This document shows, in pieces, positions 9,808 to 18,662 of a stretch of 64,000 nucleotides of DNA (position 1 is its first letter; each line of letters starts with the position of its first letter). The position numbers were made by a program, and so were the translations under genes. The notes beneath the pieces were generated by a model. The model made no database searches and had not been told where the DNA came from. It was given only the letters and a program-made list of their open reading frames with translations. The stretch comes from Halalkalibaculum roseum. GTDB taxonomy: Bacteria; Bacteroidota; Rhodothermia; Balneolales; Balneolaceae. The stretch covers positions 62,001 to 126,000 of the forward strand of contig NZ_JAALLT010000003.1 of the NCBI RefSeq assembly GCF_011059145.1, read 5' to 3'.

Positions 9808-10684
9808 CGGTATAATACTCGATACGAATTTCACCGCCATTCTTTTTTGACTTGATGTTAACTTTAGTACTCAATTTACGTCTCAGGCGGCTGGATATTT
9901 CATTGTAGAACGCCTGATTTTCATCTTTGCCTGACTTCTCTTTTTTGGATTTCTCATCACCCAATGAGCGAACGGCCTTTTCAATTTGCCGCACCGAATA
10001 GTCGTTCTTTACTGCCTTTTTATAAATTTTTTCCTGATCATCGGGATCATCCACACTGATCAAAGCACGTGCATGACCCATGGATATTTTATCATCTCTC
10101 AAGCCAGCCTGAATAAATGCCGGCAGATTCAACAATCGAAGCATATTGGTAACCGTAGTACGGTTTTTACCAACCTTTTCGGCTACTTCAGCCTGAGTGT
10201 AATCGAGTTCATCAACCAGCCTCTTATATCCCATGGCTACTTCAATGGGATTCAAATCTTCACGCTGTATATTTTCAATCAGTGCAAAAGAGATAACCTC
10301 TTCATCATCAACTTCCCGAATATAAGAAGGAATTTCCTTCAATCCCGCCAGCTTGGAAGCCCTCAATCTGCGTTCACCGCTAATAAGCTCAAATCGCTTC
10401 TCCCCGATATATCTAACAGTTATAGGCTGTATGAGTCCATGCTTTTTGATCGAACCGGCCAGTTCTTCCAGGCTCTCCTCTTTAAATTCTTTCCTGGGTT
10501 GATGTGGATTCGGGCGTATATTTTGTACCGGAATGTTCAGAACAACGTTGACCCTTTTCTTAGGATCTAAATAACTGCCGGAGGTGTCTGCCTGTTCTTT
10601 GGGTTTCTTCCCTCCTTCCCCTTCATCCTCATAGTCAGGAAAGAAGGCTCCTAAGCCGCGACCTAAAACTTTTTTCGATGCCAT
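9761..10684 (-). CDS. parB: Chromosome partitioning protein ParB
   Basis: The 307-residue protein is a ParB/Spo0J with an acidic-linker N-terminus (RGLGAFFPDYED), an N-terminal nuclease-fold/CTP-binding domain with GERRLRAS (103-110) and ENIQREDLNP (137-146), a helix-turn-helix at about 162-183 (YTQAEVAEKVGKNRTTVTN) that binds parS, and a short C-terminal dimerisation domain. It loads as a CTP-dependent clamp at parS and works with ParA in origin segregation. It is encoded 15 bases after parA in one transcription unit. No parS sequence was found by eye in the window. Confidence 0.96.
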   Translation of the reverse strand: MASKKVLGRGLGAFFPDYEDEGEGGKKPKEQADTSGSYLDPKKRVNVVLNIPVQNIRPNPHQPRKEFKEESLEELAGSIKKHGLIQPITVRYIGEKRFELISGERRLRASKLAGLKEIPSYIREVDDEEVISFALIENIQREDLNPIEVAMGYKRLVDELDYTQAEVAEKVGKNRTTVTNMLRLLNLPAFIQAGLRDDKISMGHARALISVDDPDDQEKIYKKAVKNDYSVRQIEKAVRSLGDEKSKKEKSGKDENQAFYNEISSRLRRKLSTKVNIKSKKNGGEIRIEYYTDEELERLLELFESIS

Positions 10685-10699
10685 AGAATACCTCTTCTA

Positions 10700-11497
10700 T
10701 TAGCTTGCAAAGACAGTGCTGTCTTTAAATAGCTTCTTATTTCTCTGGATGATTTCTTTGGCTAATGCCAGATAATTTTTGGCACCTGTACTGGTAGAAT
10801 CATAAAGAAGGGCCGGTTTCCCGAAACTCGGTGCCTCTGCCAGACGTACGTTTCTGGAAATGACTGCTTTGAACACTCTGTCCTCGAAATATTTTTTTAC
10901 CTCATCAGCTACCTGGTCGGAAAGGCGGGTACGGGTATCATACATCGTTAAAAGCACACCTTCAATTTCCAGTTCCGTATTGAGGTGCTGGCGTACAATT
11001 TTGATGGTATTTAACAGTTGACCGAGTCCCTCCAAGGCGAAATATTCGCACTGTACCGGGATGATGACCGAGTCAGAAGCCGTAAGTGCATTGATTGTCA
11101 ATAATCCAAGTGAAGGCGGACAGTCTATGATGATAAAATCATATTTATCACGCAGACCTGAAATAGCTTTTTGCAGAATGCGTTCGCGTTGTTCGCGATC
11201 TATCATTTCAATCTCTGCACCAACAAGATTTATATGAGAAGGAATCAGATCTAGAAAAGGTAACTCTGTTTCACGAATGGCATCGGTTGCATTTACCCCA
11301 CCCACCATAATTTCATACACGGAATTAGATACCGTTTTAGATTCAATGCCTAAACCGCTGGTGGTATTACTCTGAGGGTCGATATCAATGACAAGGGTAG
11401 GATGTTCTATAGCTGCCAGGCTGGCGGCCAGATTGATAGCAGTGGTTGTCTTTCCTACGCCGCCTTTTTGATTAGCTATGGAAATAACCTTACCCAT
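10700..11497 (-). CDS. parA: Chromosome partitioning ATPase ParA (Soj)
   Basis: The 265-residue protein is a MinD/ParA ATPase with the deviant Walker A box [10 protein letters not shown] (11-20), the switch I region ([14 protein letters not shown]) and Walker B-like [12 protein letters not shown]. The lack of an N-terminal helix-turn-helix places it with chromosomal Soj rather than plasmid ParA proteins. It forms ATP-dependent gradients on the nucleoid that pull ParB-parS complexes. It is first in the parA-parB-DUF5683-LOG unit. The 277 bases upstream are AT-rich and contain a perfect palindrome at 11580-11594. Confidence 0.96.
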   Translation of the reverse strand: MGKVISIANQKGGVGKTTTAINLAASLAAIEHPTLVIDIDPQSNTTSGLGIESKTVSNSVYEIMVGGVNATDAIRETELPFLDLIPSHINLVGAEIEMIDREQRERILQKAISGLRDKYDFIIIDCPPSLGLLTINALTASDSVIIPVQCEYFALEGLGQLLNTIKIVRQHLNTELEIEGVLLTMYDTRTRLSDQVADEVKKYFEDRVFKAVISRNVRLAEAPSFGKPALLYDSTSTGAKNYLALAKEIIQRNKKLFKDSTVFAS

Positions 11498-11579
11498 ATA
11501 ATACTTTTATCAAAGATTTTTAAGTAGATGTTTATTTTGAAAATATAATGTGCAGTAATATGGTAAACAAAAATACTTA

Positions 11580-11594
11580 TTAACAAGTTGTTAA
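11580..11594. promoter_or_regulatory. Palindrome upstream of parA
   Basis: TTAACAAGTTGTTAA is a perfect inverted repeat (7-base arms, single central G) 83 bases before the parA start. It does not resemble the parS consensus. It could be an operator or a chance palindrome in AT-rich sequence. Confidence 0.3.
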
Positions 11595-11774
11595 CCAATC
11601 ATATACATATTCAACTCCTTGAGAGACATGTATTTACGGTGTATTCCCTCGTAAAAGGATATAATATTCCACAATTTTGTCGTTTTAAGCTTCAGTAATG
11701 GCATTCAACCGGGTCAAAATATCCTCTTGAACCTTATAATTTCCAGAATTCCACAAGCAAAAACTAAAAATAAC

Positions 11775-12887
11775 TTACAGCACCTCATCAATGGATGTAT
11801 ATTCCATATCGAATGCCGCTGCGACATCTTTATAGACAATTTTTCCTTCGGCTATGTTGAGGCCCATTTTCAGCTCTTCATCTTCATTAAGGGCTTTTTT
11901 CCATCCTTTATTAGCCAGATCAACGGCGTAAGGCAGAGTTACATTGGTGAGACCTAAGGTGGAGGTATAAGGAACAGCTCCCGGCATGTTGGCCACACAG
12001 TAGTGTACCACATCGTCAATCACGTAAATCGGGTCGTCATGAGTGGTGGGCTTGGAGGTTTCAAAACATCCCCCCTGGTCAATAGCGACATCTACAAGAA
12101 CTGTTCCCGGGCGCATGTTTTTAAGCATTTCACGGGTAATCAAGTGAGGGGCTTTGGCACCCGGCTTCAGAACTGCGCCGATGATAAGGTCTACATCCGG
12201 CAAGAGTCTTTTTATATTCGCCTCTGAAGAGAACATGGTGTTTACATTCTTATCCATAACGTCATCCAGATACCGCAAGCGTGACATATTGATATCCATG
12301 ATCGTGGTATCGGCACCCATACCGGCAGCAATTTTAGCAGAATTAACCCCAACGATTCCGCCTCCCAGTACCAGAGCTTTTGCAGGAGGTACACCGGGTA
12401 TGCCACCCATCAGAATTCCTCTTCCACCTGTAGCTTTCTCAAGGTATTTGGCTCCCTCCTGCGCCGCCATCCTTCCCGCAACTTCGCTCATTGGTATCAA
12501 TAATGGAAGAGAACCGTCTTCTTTTTCTACCGTTTCGTAAGCGATGGCAACACAGTTTGAATCGACTACCTTTTCAGTGAGTGTTCTGTCGGCAGCGAAA
12601 TGGAAATAGGTAAAGATAATCTGCCCTTCTCTCATACGGCTGTATTCTGCCTTAATAGGCTCTTTCACCTTCATGATCATTTCAGCCTTTGCCCAGAGCT
12701 CCTCGACATCATCAATAATAGTTGCACCGGCATCAATGTATTGCTGATCCTTAAAACCACTGCCATTGCCGGCTCCCTTTTCGAGTAGAACTTTATGTCC
12801 GTTTCGCTTCATTTCGGTAACGCCGCCGGGAAGCAGGGCTACACGATTTTCGTGAGTCTTTATCTCTTTGGGTACTCCGATAATCAT
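11775..12887 (-). CDS. ald: Alanine dehydrogenase
   Basis: The 370-residue protein matches alanine dehydrogenase throughout: the N-terminal substrate lobe (GVPKEIKTHENRVALLPGG, with conserved Arg and Lys residues), the catalytic region EGQIIFTYFHFA, and the NAD-binding Rossmann fold (VLGGGIVGVNSAKIAAGMGA). It catalyses reversible NAD-dependent oxidative deamination of alanine to pyruvate and ammonia in the cytosol. Length and motifs fit the AlaDH rather than the transhydrogenase alpha-subunit family. It is transcribed alone, and 277 bases separate its stop from the parA start. Confidence 0.96.
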   Translation of the reverse strand: MIIGVPKEIKTHENRVALLPGGVTEMKRNGHKVLLEKGAGNGSGFKDQQYIDAGATIIDDVEELWAKAEMIMKVKEPIKAEYSRMREGQIIFTYFHFAADRTLTEKVVDSNCVAIAYETVEKEDGSLPLLIPMSEVAGRMAAQEGAKYLEKATGGRGILMGGIPGVPPAKALVLGGGIVGVNSAKIAAGMGADTTIMDINMSRLRYLDDVMDKNVNTMFSSEANIKRLLPDVDLIIGAVLKPGAKAPHLITREMLKNMRPGTVLVDVAIDQGGCFETSKPTTHDDPIYVIDDVVHYCVANMPGAVPYTSTLGLTNVTLPYAVDLANKGWKKALNEDEELKMGLNIAEGKIVYKDVAAAFDMEYTSIDEVL

Positions 12888-12990
12888 GGCTAGAAAATTT
12901 AATTCAGGTTGATCAATTCCGTGCCAAAGGTAGGTAAATTTTCAGAAAATTTTTAACTAAATAGAGAAAGGATGCAGAAGTCCAGAAAGG

Positions 12991-13257
12991 TCAACTATTT
13001 AGGTCTCTACATTTATCCAAGCCTTTTTGAGTGACTTTTATGTGGCCATAAAGCAAAGGTCCGCCAATAGTAACTATTTCGATGTAATCAAGTTCTTGTA
13101 AGTACTCCAACACATTCTTCAACTGGGTACGATCAAGCCCCAATTTTTCGTTAATGTCATGTACCGATAACTTGTTATCTATATCCCCATTTGAAAGGCG
13201 GCAGATTTCACAGAGGTGTTCCTGGTTCTTTTTACTGAATTCGCTCCCAATAATCAT
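12991..13257 (-). CDS. Small winged-helix-like protein
   Basis: This 88-residue protein probably has a stand-alone winged helix: helices (SVHDINEKLGLDRTQLKNVLEYLQELDY), then a beta-wing (IEIVTIGGPLLYGHIKVTQKGLDKC). The pattern of a recognition helix followed by a hairpin and the phrase VTQKGLDKC is common in small transcriptional or dissociation-type DNA-binding proteins. It could equally be a protein-interaction winged helix. No effector domain is present. It is divergent from DUF58 and lies downstream of no clear partner. The N-terminal pair of Cys residues (HLCEICRL) is notable, but the spacing alone does not prove metal binding. Confidence 0.65.
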   Translation of the reverse strand: MIIGSEFSKKNQEHLCEICRLSNGDIDNKLSVHDINEKLGLDRTQLKNVLEYLQELDYIEIVTIGGPLLYGHIKVTQKGLDKCRDLNS

Positions 13258-13427
13258 TGTACTGATCTGTAACTATTTACCTGAAGTATCAATACACAAA
13301 ACAAGTCTCATGAAATCTTTACCTAATTGTTATGATATTGTTAAGAAAAGTTCGGTAATGCTTTTTACAAACATTTCTATATTTTCAAGAGCCGCAAAAA
13401 GAGTATGGTCAACAATCTCAAGCACGC

Positions 13428-14303
13428 ATGATTTCAAAAGAAATACTTAAGAAAGTCCGAAAAATTGAAATCCACACCAAAGGCATGGTGAATAATATTT
13501 TCGGGGGAGAGTACCAGTCGGCCTTCAAAGGTCGCGGTATGGAATTTTCAGAGGTGCGAGCATATACATATGGGGATGACATCCGACAGATTGATTGGAA
13601 TGTAACTGCACGTACTGGTGAACCCTTTATAAAGATGTTTGAAGAAGAGCGCGAGCAGACCCTGATGCTCTGTGTAGATATTTCACCCAGCGGCATTTTT
13701 GGTAGCCGAACCCAAAGCAAAATGGAACTGGCTATTGAAATATGTGCCGTACTTGCTTTCAGTGCCATCAAAAACAGTGACAAGGTCGGGTTGGTTCTCT
13801 TCACCGACGTTATTGAAAAAGTTGTCCCACCCAAAAAGGGACGCATTCATGTACTTCGACTGATCCGGGAGTTGCTAACCACGGAACCCGAAGGTACCGG
13901 TACGGATATCAGCGAAGCGCTTTCATATGTCAACCGATTATTGAACAGGCGAGCTATTGTAGTAATGGCCAGTGATTTTCAGGATGATAACTATGATAAG
14001 CAGCTAAAAATCACCAACAAAAAACATGACCTGGTGAGTATTTTCATCAATGACAAACTCGAAGATGAGCTTCCCGATTTAGGACTTATTCCTTTAAAAG
14101 ATGCAGAGACCGGTCAGGAGGTACTCGTTGATACTTCAAGCAAGAAAGTGAGACAAACCTATCAAAAACGGCGCCTGTCTGAGAAAAAGCAGATCCGTGA
14201 CCAGTTTCTGCGCATGAAAATCGATACTATTGAACTGCATACCAATGAATCGTATGTGCAGCCGCTCATGAATTTCTTCCACCGTCGCGCTAGACGTTAT
14301 TAA
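13428..14303 (+). CDS. DUF58 protein (MoxR/Bat-associated)
   Basis: The 291-residue protein carries the DUF58 signature around residues 38-65 (FSEVRAYTYGDDIRQIDWNVTAR) followed by a von Willebrand-like fold starting CVDISPSG, with a possible degenerate metal site. DUF58 proteins usually sit directly after a MoxR AAA+ ATPase and before BatA/BatB/BatD genes, in systems linked to envelope protein maturation or aerotolerance. Here it stands alone: no moxR lies immediately upstream and the BatD-like/BatA pair is 10 kb away at 24.6 kb. It is soluble, with no transmembrane segment. The start is an ATG with no strong Shine-Dalgarno site. Confidence 0.9.
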   Translation: MISKEILKKVRKIEIHTKGMVNNIFGGEYQSAFKGRGMEFSEVRAYTYGDDIRQIDWNVTARTGEPFIKMFEEEREQTLMLCVDISPSGIFGSRTQSKMELAIEICAVLAFSAIKNSDKVGLVLFTDVIEKVVPPKKGRIHVLRLIRELLTTEPEGTGTDISEALSYVNRLLNRRAIVVMASDFQDDNYDKQLKITNKKHDLVSIFINDKLEDELPDLGLIPLKDAETGQEVLVDTSSKKVRQTYQKRRLSEKKQIRDQFLRMKIDTIELHTNESYVQPLMNFFHRRARRY

Positions 14304-14352
14304 TAGCACCGGATTATGCAGATTTTACTGATTTACACTGGTTATTGTAATG

Positions 14353-14384
14353 GGGAGACACCCCTGAGTCTTTGCTCCCTTTTG
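14353..14384 (+). terminator. Possible terminator after DUF58
   Basis: GGGAGAC and GTCTttgCTCCC form an interrupted stem about 50 bases after the DUF58 stop, followed by TTTTGTT. The bulge in the stem lowers confidence. It lies between convergent genes. Confidence 0.35.
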
Positions 14385-14417
14385 TTGGAAATTTTAGCGT
14401 TTTTCGAATCAACAAAG

Positions 14418-15137
14418 TTACATCGGCGGGACTCTTCCGCGCTGGGGTTTTAGTATAATCTCCTCAGCGACCGTTCGCGTTGAGAGCTGGGAAATGCTTA
14501 CCAGCAGCTTTCCAACATCATCCGGATCAATGAGCAAAAGCGGATTCACATCCGAACTTTCCCAGGAAGTCGATTTGGTCTGGCCCAGGTTGAGGGCAGT
14601 CACGGCGATATTAGATTGCATAAGCTCTTTACGTAAGGAGCGTGTGTAACCCAATAGTGCATGTTTGGAGGAGGCATACGCTCCGCTCTCCTTAAGACCC
14701 TCAATGGATCCTACCGAGCAGATATTTATGATAATTCCACGCTCTCTGTTTTTTAAGTCACCTAAAAACCGGTTGGTCACATATACCGCAGAAAGAAGAT
14801 TGGTCTCAATTTGTTCAATAAATTCACTGGTCTCTGTATCATTCAAGTCCTTGTAGAGATAGGAACCGGCATTATTGATAATTATACCCGGTTTTGGGAA
14901 ATCTGCAGGCATTGAAATTTCTGAGATATTGCTTTCATTGGTCAGATCGCAGGGAATTACAGTTACTCTTTCTGCTCCCGCCTCTTCACAGAGCTGCTTA
15001 GTCTTCTCCAAGCCTTCTTCTGAACGAGCTATGAGCACCAGCGGGTGTCGGGTTTTACTTGCAAATTGTACCGCTATTCTTCTGCCGATACCTCTGCTTG
15101 CACCGGTAATAACTACAGCGGATGACTCAAAGCTCAC
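14418..15137 (-). CDS. Short-chain dehydrogenase/reductase
   Basis: The 239-residue protein is a classical SDR: cofactor motif TGASRGIG (11-18), structural NNAG (88-91), a catalytic Ser near 141-144 (ICSVGS) and YASSK (154-158). The residue after the second beta strand (IARSE) suggests NADP(H). The substrate cannot be told from sequence; the best matches by eye are ketoacyl/3-ketoacyl-ACP reductase-like and sepiapterin-reductase-like enzymes. Its start is one base from the queE stop, so it is probably co-transcribed with queD-queE. A pteridine reductase role would fit that neighbourhood but is not shown. Confidence 0.85.
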   Translation of the reverse strand: MSFESSAVVITGASRGIGRRIAVQFASKTRHPLVLIARSEEGLEKTKQLCEEAGAERVTVIPCDLTNESNISEISMPADFPKPGIIINNAGSYLYKDLNDTETSEFIEQIETNLLSAVYVTNRFLGDLKNRERGIIINICSVGSIEGLKESGAYASSKHALLGYTRSLRKELMQSNIAVTALNLGQTKSTSWESSDVNPLLLIDPDDVGKLLVSISQLSTRTVAEEIILKPQRGRVPPM

Positions 15138-15138
15138 G

Positions 15139-15804
15139 TTAGCGAACCCCCAGAAATTTATGGGTTTGCAGGCTTATGCCCCATTCGGGATGCTCTTTCA
15201 CATACTCTACGATAAGATCCATGGATGATGGGGTGTCCCATTCCGGTTGTAGCAACAGTCGTGTTCCTTCAGGGCATTTAGCGGCATTCTTCTCAGCCCA
15301 TTCGATATCCTTGTTTTTAAGGACTACCACTTTTAGTTCATCTACGTAAGGAAAAATATCTTCAAGCGGTTTCTTGAATCGTTTCGGGGAGAGAGTAATC
15401 CAGTCAAGATACCCTGATAAGGGTGAAGATCCGCTGGTTTCGATGTGTGTCTGTAAGCCCTCCTGCTTCAGGCGCATTGTAAGAGGATCCAAATCGTGTA
15501 ATAAGGGCTCTCCGCCGGTGATCACTGCAAATTCAGCACCGCTCTCTTTGGCGCGCTTAACGATATCTCCGACTTTGACCTCAGGATGTTTCGATTCATC
15601 CCAGCTCTCCTGAACGTCACACCACCAGCAGTTGACATCACAGCCTGCCGTTCTTATAAAATAAGCCGGCCGGCCGGTATGTGCCCCTTCACCCTGGATG
15701 GTGTAGAAATCTTCCATCAGCGGTAGTTTGATGTTATTCAATTCATCCGCACTGCGCTCCAGAATCGATTCAAAGGCTTGATTGTCTTCTAAGGGTGTAA
15801 ACAT
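15139..15804 (-). CDS. queE: 7-carboxy-7-deazaguanine synthase QueE
   Basis: The 221-residue protein is a short radical SAM enzyme with the Cx3CxxC cluster motif (C55, C59, C62 in AGCDVNCWWC), the GEG motif (TIQGEGAHTG) and TGGEP. QueE converts 6-carboxy-5,6,7,8-tetrahydropterin to 7-carboxy-7-deazaguanine, the third step towards preQ0 and queuosine. It directly follows queD (one base between stop and start) and precedes the SDR. No queC, queF or folE gene is in the window, so the rest of the pathway lies elsewhere. Confidence 0.95.
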   Translation of the reverse strand: MFTPLEDNQAFESILERSADELNNIKLPLMEDFYTIQGEGAHTGRPAYFIRTAGCDVNCWWCDVQESWDESKHPEVKVGDIVKRAKESGAEFAVITGGEPLLHDLDPLTMRLKQEGLQTHIETSGSSPLSGYLDWITLSPKRFKKPLEDIFPYVDELKVVVLKNKDIEWAEKNAAKCPEGTRLLLQPEWDTPSSMDLIVEYVKEHPEWGISLQTHKFLGVR

Positions 15805-15805
15805 T

Positions 15806-16186
15806 CTATTCTGTGTATTCTACCCAGCTGTTTTCTGTTTCCCAAACAGTAATTGTGAGTTTAATGCCTTCAGGAATTCTCCGATCGGTTTCTTTATATA
15901 TGTACTCTGCAATGCGTTCTGCTGTAGGATTCACTTTCACCAGTTCATTCAGAACTCCGTGGTCTAAACCCCCTTTTTCTGCATCTTTAGCAGCCCATTT
16001 CAATTCTCTGAAATCGCATACCATATCTGAAGTTTCCAAATATTTTGAAGGATTCAGCTTATTGGATTCAGCACTGAGATGTACCTTATAACTATGGCCA
16101 TGCATACGACCGCATTTTCCATCGTAACCCTCTATCAGGTGGGCTGCATCAAATTTGAATTCTGTGTGTAAAGTCCATTTTGGCAT
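15806..16186 (-). CDS. queD: 6-carboxy-5,6,7,8-tetrahydropterin synthase QueD
   Basis: The 126-residue protein belongs to the PTPS/QueD family, with the zinc ligands His16 (AAHLIEG), His29 and His31 (RMHGHSY) and the catalytic Cys25 just before them (KCGRMHGH). It turns dihydroneopterin triphosphate into 6-carboxytetrahydropterin, which QueE uses next. The C-terminal NSWVEYTE carries the substrate-binding Glu. It is the first gene of the queD-queE-SDR unit, and about 100 bases separate it from the thioredoxin-like gene upstream. Confidence 0.95.
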   Translation of the reverse strand: MPKWTLHTEFKFDAAHLIEGYDGKCGRMHGHSYKVHLSAESNKLNPSKYLETSDMVCDFRELKWAAKDAEKGGLDHGVLNELVKVNPTAERIAEYIYKETDRRIPEGIKLTITVWETENSWVEYTE

Positions 16187-16290
16187 TACTACCGTTCTGT
16201 ATACCTATTTGTACGTTAGTGTTCATATGGTAAGCCTGAGAGGCTGACAAACCATAAAAATAAGGATAATTCTAGCGAATGTGAATTTGT

Positions 16291-16917
16291 TTACGATGGC
16301 CATTTAATGGTGCATCCCAGCGACTTCGATGTTTTTACGCTGATTCCCTCACCGTGACCAAGAGCCTGAATAGCATTTTTGAGGTATGGCTCTTTTACAT
16401 CTTCAGCTGAGTTGGCATTGTCATCTATGGCACCCCTGTACACAAGTTCCATGTCTGAGTTGAACAAAAAGATATGCGGTGTTCGGGTTGCACCGAATGC
16501 TTTTGCCATTTCGCTGTTTTTATCGAGGGCATAATAAAATTCATACCCCTGTTCTTTGGCACGCTCCTGCATATCCTCAAAGCCATCGCCGCGATCACGA
16601 TAAGCGGTATTTGGATTTAGCGCAATGGTCCCTATTCCATTTTCTTCTGCCAACCTTGCATGAGGGTTGTATCGATCTTCCCATCTTTTGACCCATGGAC
16701 AGGTGTTGCAAGAAAAAATGACCAACAATCCATTCTCTTTGGATACCTGTTCGAGCGTAACCATCTCGCCGGATACATCTTTAACTTCAACATCAGTCAT
16801 AGGAGCCTTGGCCCCAATCTCAAGCTCTGTGAGAAGAGAAATATCAACCGGTTTCCACGCACCAAGAAATACTGCTATAAGTATCGAGGAGGTGATAAAA
16901 AGAGTCGTTTTCTTCAT
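16291..16917 (-). CDS. Exported thioredoxin-like/redoxin protein
   Basis: The 208-residue protein has an N-terminal hydrophobic export segment (LFITSSILIAVFLGAW) and then a thioredoxin fold of the AhpC/TSA-like redoxin type. The redox pair is C70-N-T-C73-P (SCNTCPWVKRWED), and the cis-Pro region is ATRTPHIFLF. It is probably a periplasmic thiol oxidoreductase or peroxiredoxin-like protein. It lies 5 bases after the TlpA-type gene, so the two are probably co-transcribed. A third cysteine near the C-terminus (KSLGCTIKW) is unusual. It could also be called a thioredoxin family protein of unknown substrate. Confidence 0.87.
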   Translation of the reverse strand: MKKTTLFITSSILIAVFLGAWKPVDISLLTELEIGAKAPMTDVEVKDVSGEMVTLEQVSKENGLLVIFSCNTCPWVKRWEDRYNPHARLAEENGIGTIALNPNTAYRDRGDGFEDMQERAKEQGYEFYYALDKNSEMAKAFGATRTPHIFLFNSDMELVYRGAIDDNANSAEDVKEPYLKNAIQALGHGEGISVKTSKSLGCTIKWPS

Positions 16918-16922
16918 AATAT

Positions 16923-17456
16923 TTAACGGTTTAAGGCCTGTTTAACATGATTATCAAATTTAGAGAATGTAGCACTGTTTTCCCAACTGGCTACTACCTC
17001 TCCTTCCTTATTGATGATCTTAGAAAATGGCAATGCACCGGTCCACTCACTTGAAAGTGCTTCAATAAATTCCTGGTCACTCCCCGTTTTAAAATAGGTC
17101 GTCCAGTCAACGCCTTGCTCTCTTAGAAATTGCAGGGCAAGATCACGGCTATCCGGGAAGTCGGCCGAAATAAAAATCACCCGTAAGCTGTCTTCGTATT
17201 TACGCTGTACCTTCACAATTTCCGGAAACTCCTCAATGCAGGGAGCACACCATGTCGCCCATACATTGACCAAGACAGCTTTATCCCCTTCAAAAGATTG
17301 TAGAATACCCCTCAATTCTTCTGCAGTTACATCCTTCAACAACGGATCGGAAGTCTGAGTATCACTGTGTGAAGGATTATGCCACCCATAGGCACTCAAT
17401 AAAATAAGGGCCATCCCGGCGAAAAAAGTTTTCCCAAATTTCTCGGCACTCATCAT
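16923..17456 (-). CDS. TlpA/ResA-type thioredoxin
   Basis: The 177-residue protein has a signal or membrane anchor (FFAGMALILLSAYGW) and a thioredoxin fold with active site WATWCAPCIEEFPE (C70, C73) and FISADF after it. TlpA and ResA proteins reduce disulfides in the periplasm, often for cytochrome c or copper-site assembly; no cytochrome maturation gene is visible here. Its ATG immediately follows the stop codon of the alkyltransferase-like gene (TGAATG), and the next thioredoxin gene follows 5 bases after its stop. Confidence 0.9.
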   Translation of the reverse strand: MMSAEKFGKTFFAGMALILLSAYGWHNPSHSDTQTSDPLLKDVTAEELRGILQSFEGDKAVLVNVWATWCAPCIEEFPEIVKVQRKYEDSLRVIFISADFPDSRDLALQFLREQGVDWTTYFKTGSDQEFIEALSSEWTGALPFSKIINKEGEVVASWENSATFSKFDNHVKQALNR

Positions 17457-17789
17457 TCAACTCATTTCATTCGGATTCCAAAAATGTTTCTCGATATCTA
17501 CAGTGTACTCTTCTGTAAAGCTAATGTTTTCCTGCTGCAAGCGCTCACGCATCGTATCATCTGGGAAATGCGCTCTTCCCGTCAGCTGTCCCAACCTGTT
17601 CAATACCCGGTGAGCGGGGATACCTGCTTTATGCGACTTATTCAAGGCATACCCTACCATTCTGGCACCTGAAGCTATCCCTAGATAGGAAGCTATGGCA
17701 CCATATGTGGTTACCCTGCCTTCAGGTATTTCAGCCACAACCCGGTAAACATGTTCATAAAAATCTTCACCAAAATTATTATTTGTCAT
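17457..17789 (-). CDS. Alkyltransferase-like protein (ATL, MGMT family without catalytic Cys)
   Basis: Starting at ATG 17789, the 110-residue protein matches the DNA-binding domain of O6-alkylguanine-DNA methyltransferases (EIPEGRVTTYGAIASYLG, MVGYALNKS, RVLNRLGQLTG). The alkyl-acceptor motif PCHRV reads PAHRV, so it cannot accept alkyl groups itself. It should belong to the ATL group, whose members bind O6-alkylguanine and recruit nucleotide excision repair. A GTG at 17828 is an alternative but would overlap the DUF2520 gene more. It overlaps that gene by 11 bases. mfd, the excision-repair coupling factor, is also in the window at 29 kb. Confidence 0.88.
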   Translation of the reverse strand: MTNNNFGEDFYEHVYRVVAEIPEGRVTTYGAIASYLGIASGARMVGYALNKSHKAGIPAHRVLNRLGQLTGRAHFPDDTMRERLQQENISFTEEYTVDIEKHFWNPNEMS

Positions 17790-18654
17790 CTTTAAGCAGT
17801 CGATACATTTCCGCTTTTTTACCTCCACCCAAGCTTCTTGATTCTTCCGAAAGTTGCAGGGTTTCTAAACCTAAGCTCTTATACGTGTCAAGCAGATCTA
17901 CATCACTTTTTAATAATTCCAGGTGTAGCCTTACCGTTTCGATATCTCCTCTTTTAATTGGGCCGGTCAGTGCTTTCGCCGCACTCTTTGATTCCAAATT
18001 CTGCAAGGTAGTTCGAACAAGTGGAAGCATTGCTGCCATAGCTTCCTGTTTGTCAATGCCTCCCAAAGCGGCAATCTTGCCGGAAATATCAAGCAAGGCA
18101 ACCAGGTAGTTGGAAGAGACGACCGCCGCTGCATGCAGATAAGGTTTTGCTGAAGAAGTTATTCGAATGGTTTGTCCGCCCAAATGTTCAGCAAGATTCC
18201 GAAGGCGGTTATAGGTGATATCATCAGCTTCAACATCAAAATAGATATTCCTGAATTCCTGAGTACCCGAGCCGGATGTAAAGGTCTGAAGAGGATGAAA
18301 AGCAGCTATCCCAGCCCCTCTTCTTTTCAACGGCGTAAGAACCGAAGCTTCTTTACTGCCTGAACAATGAACAACCATTGTACCCGAAAAGTCGTGGGAG
18401 ATGCGTGAAAGATTGTCAACTGAGTGCTCAATTTCAGAATCCTGAACTGTCAGAAAGATCAGCGAACCGAGCTCTTTAGAAGATTCCGGGAACTCGGAAA
18501 AATAGGTGGCCCCAACTTCACGGGCAACGGACTCAGCCTTTCGCAGGCGCCGGTTAAACAAACTGGTTATGGTGTAATTATTATCAAACAACGCCTTTGC
18601 AAGCGCTGAGCCAAGGGAACCTGTTCCTATTATGGTAACATCAGGTCGGCTCAT
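17779..18654 (-). CDS. DUF2520 Rossmann-fold protein
   Basis: The 291-residue protein has an N-terminal NADP-binding fold (GTGSLGSALA, 10-19) that resembles pyrroline-5-carboxylate reductase-like and F420-dependent oxidoreductases, and a helical DUF2520 C-terminal half (HPLQTF, SSAKPYLHAAAVVSSNYLVAL). The family is widespread in Bacteroidota and its substrate is not known. It is followed by the ATL gene (11-base overlap) and preceded 8 bases earlier by the unrecognised 18663 gene, so the run probably forms one operon through the two thioredoxins. Confidence 0.85.
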   Translation of the reverse strand: MSRPDVTIIGTGSLGSALAKALFDNNYTITSLFNRRLRKAESVAREVGATYFSEFPESSKELGSLIFLTVQDSEIEHSVDNLSRISHDFSGTMVVHCSGSKEASVLTPLKRRGAGIAAFHPLQTFTSGSGTQEFRNIYFDVEADDITYNRLRNLAEHLGGQTIRITSSAKPYLHAAAVVSSNYLVALLDISGKIAALGGIDKQEAMAAMLPLVRTTLQNLESKSAAKALTGPIKRGDIETVRLHLELLKSDVDLLDTYKSLGLETLQLSEESRSLGGGKKAEMYRLLKDDK

Positions 18655-18662
18655 GGCGACAT

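Noticed and set aside
9986-10570. Plus-strand open frame of 194 codons opposite parB
   Set aside because: It is antisense to parB, which has clear domains; no motif or start signal supports it.
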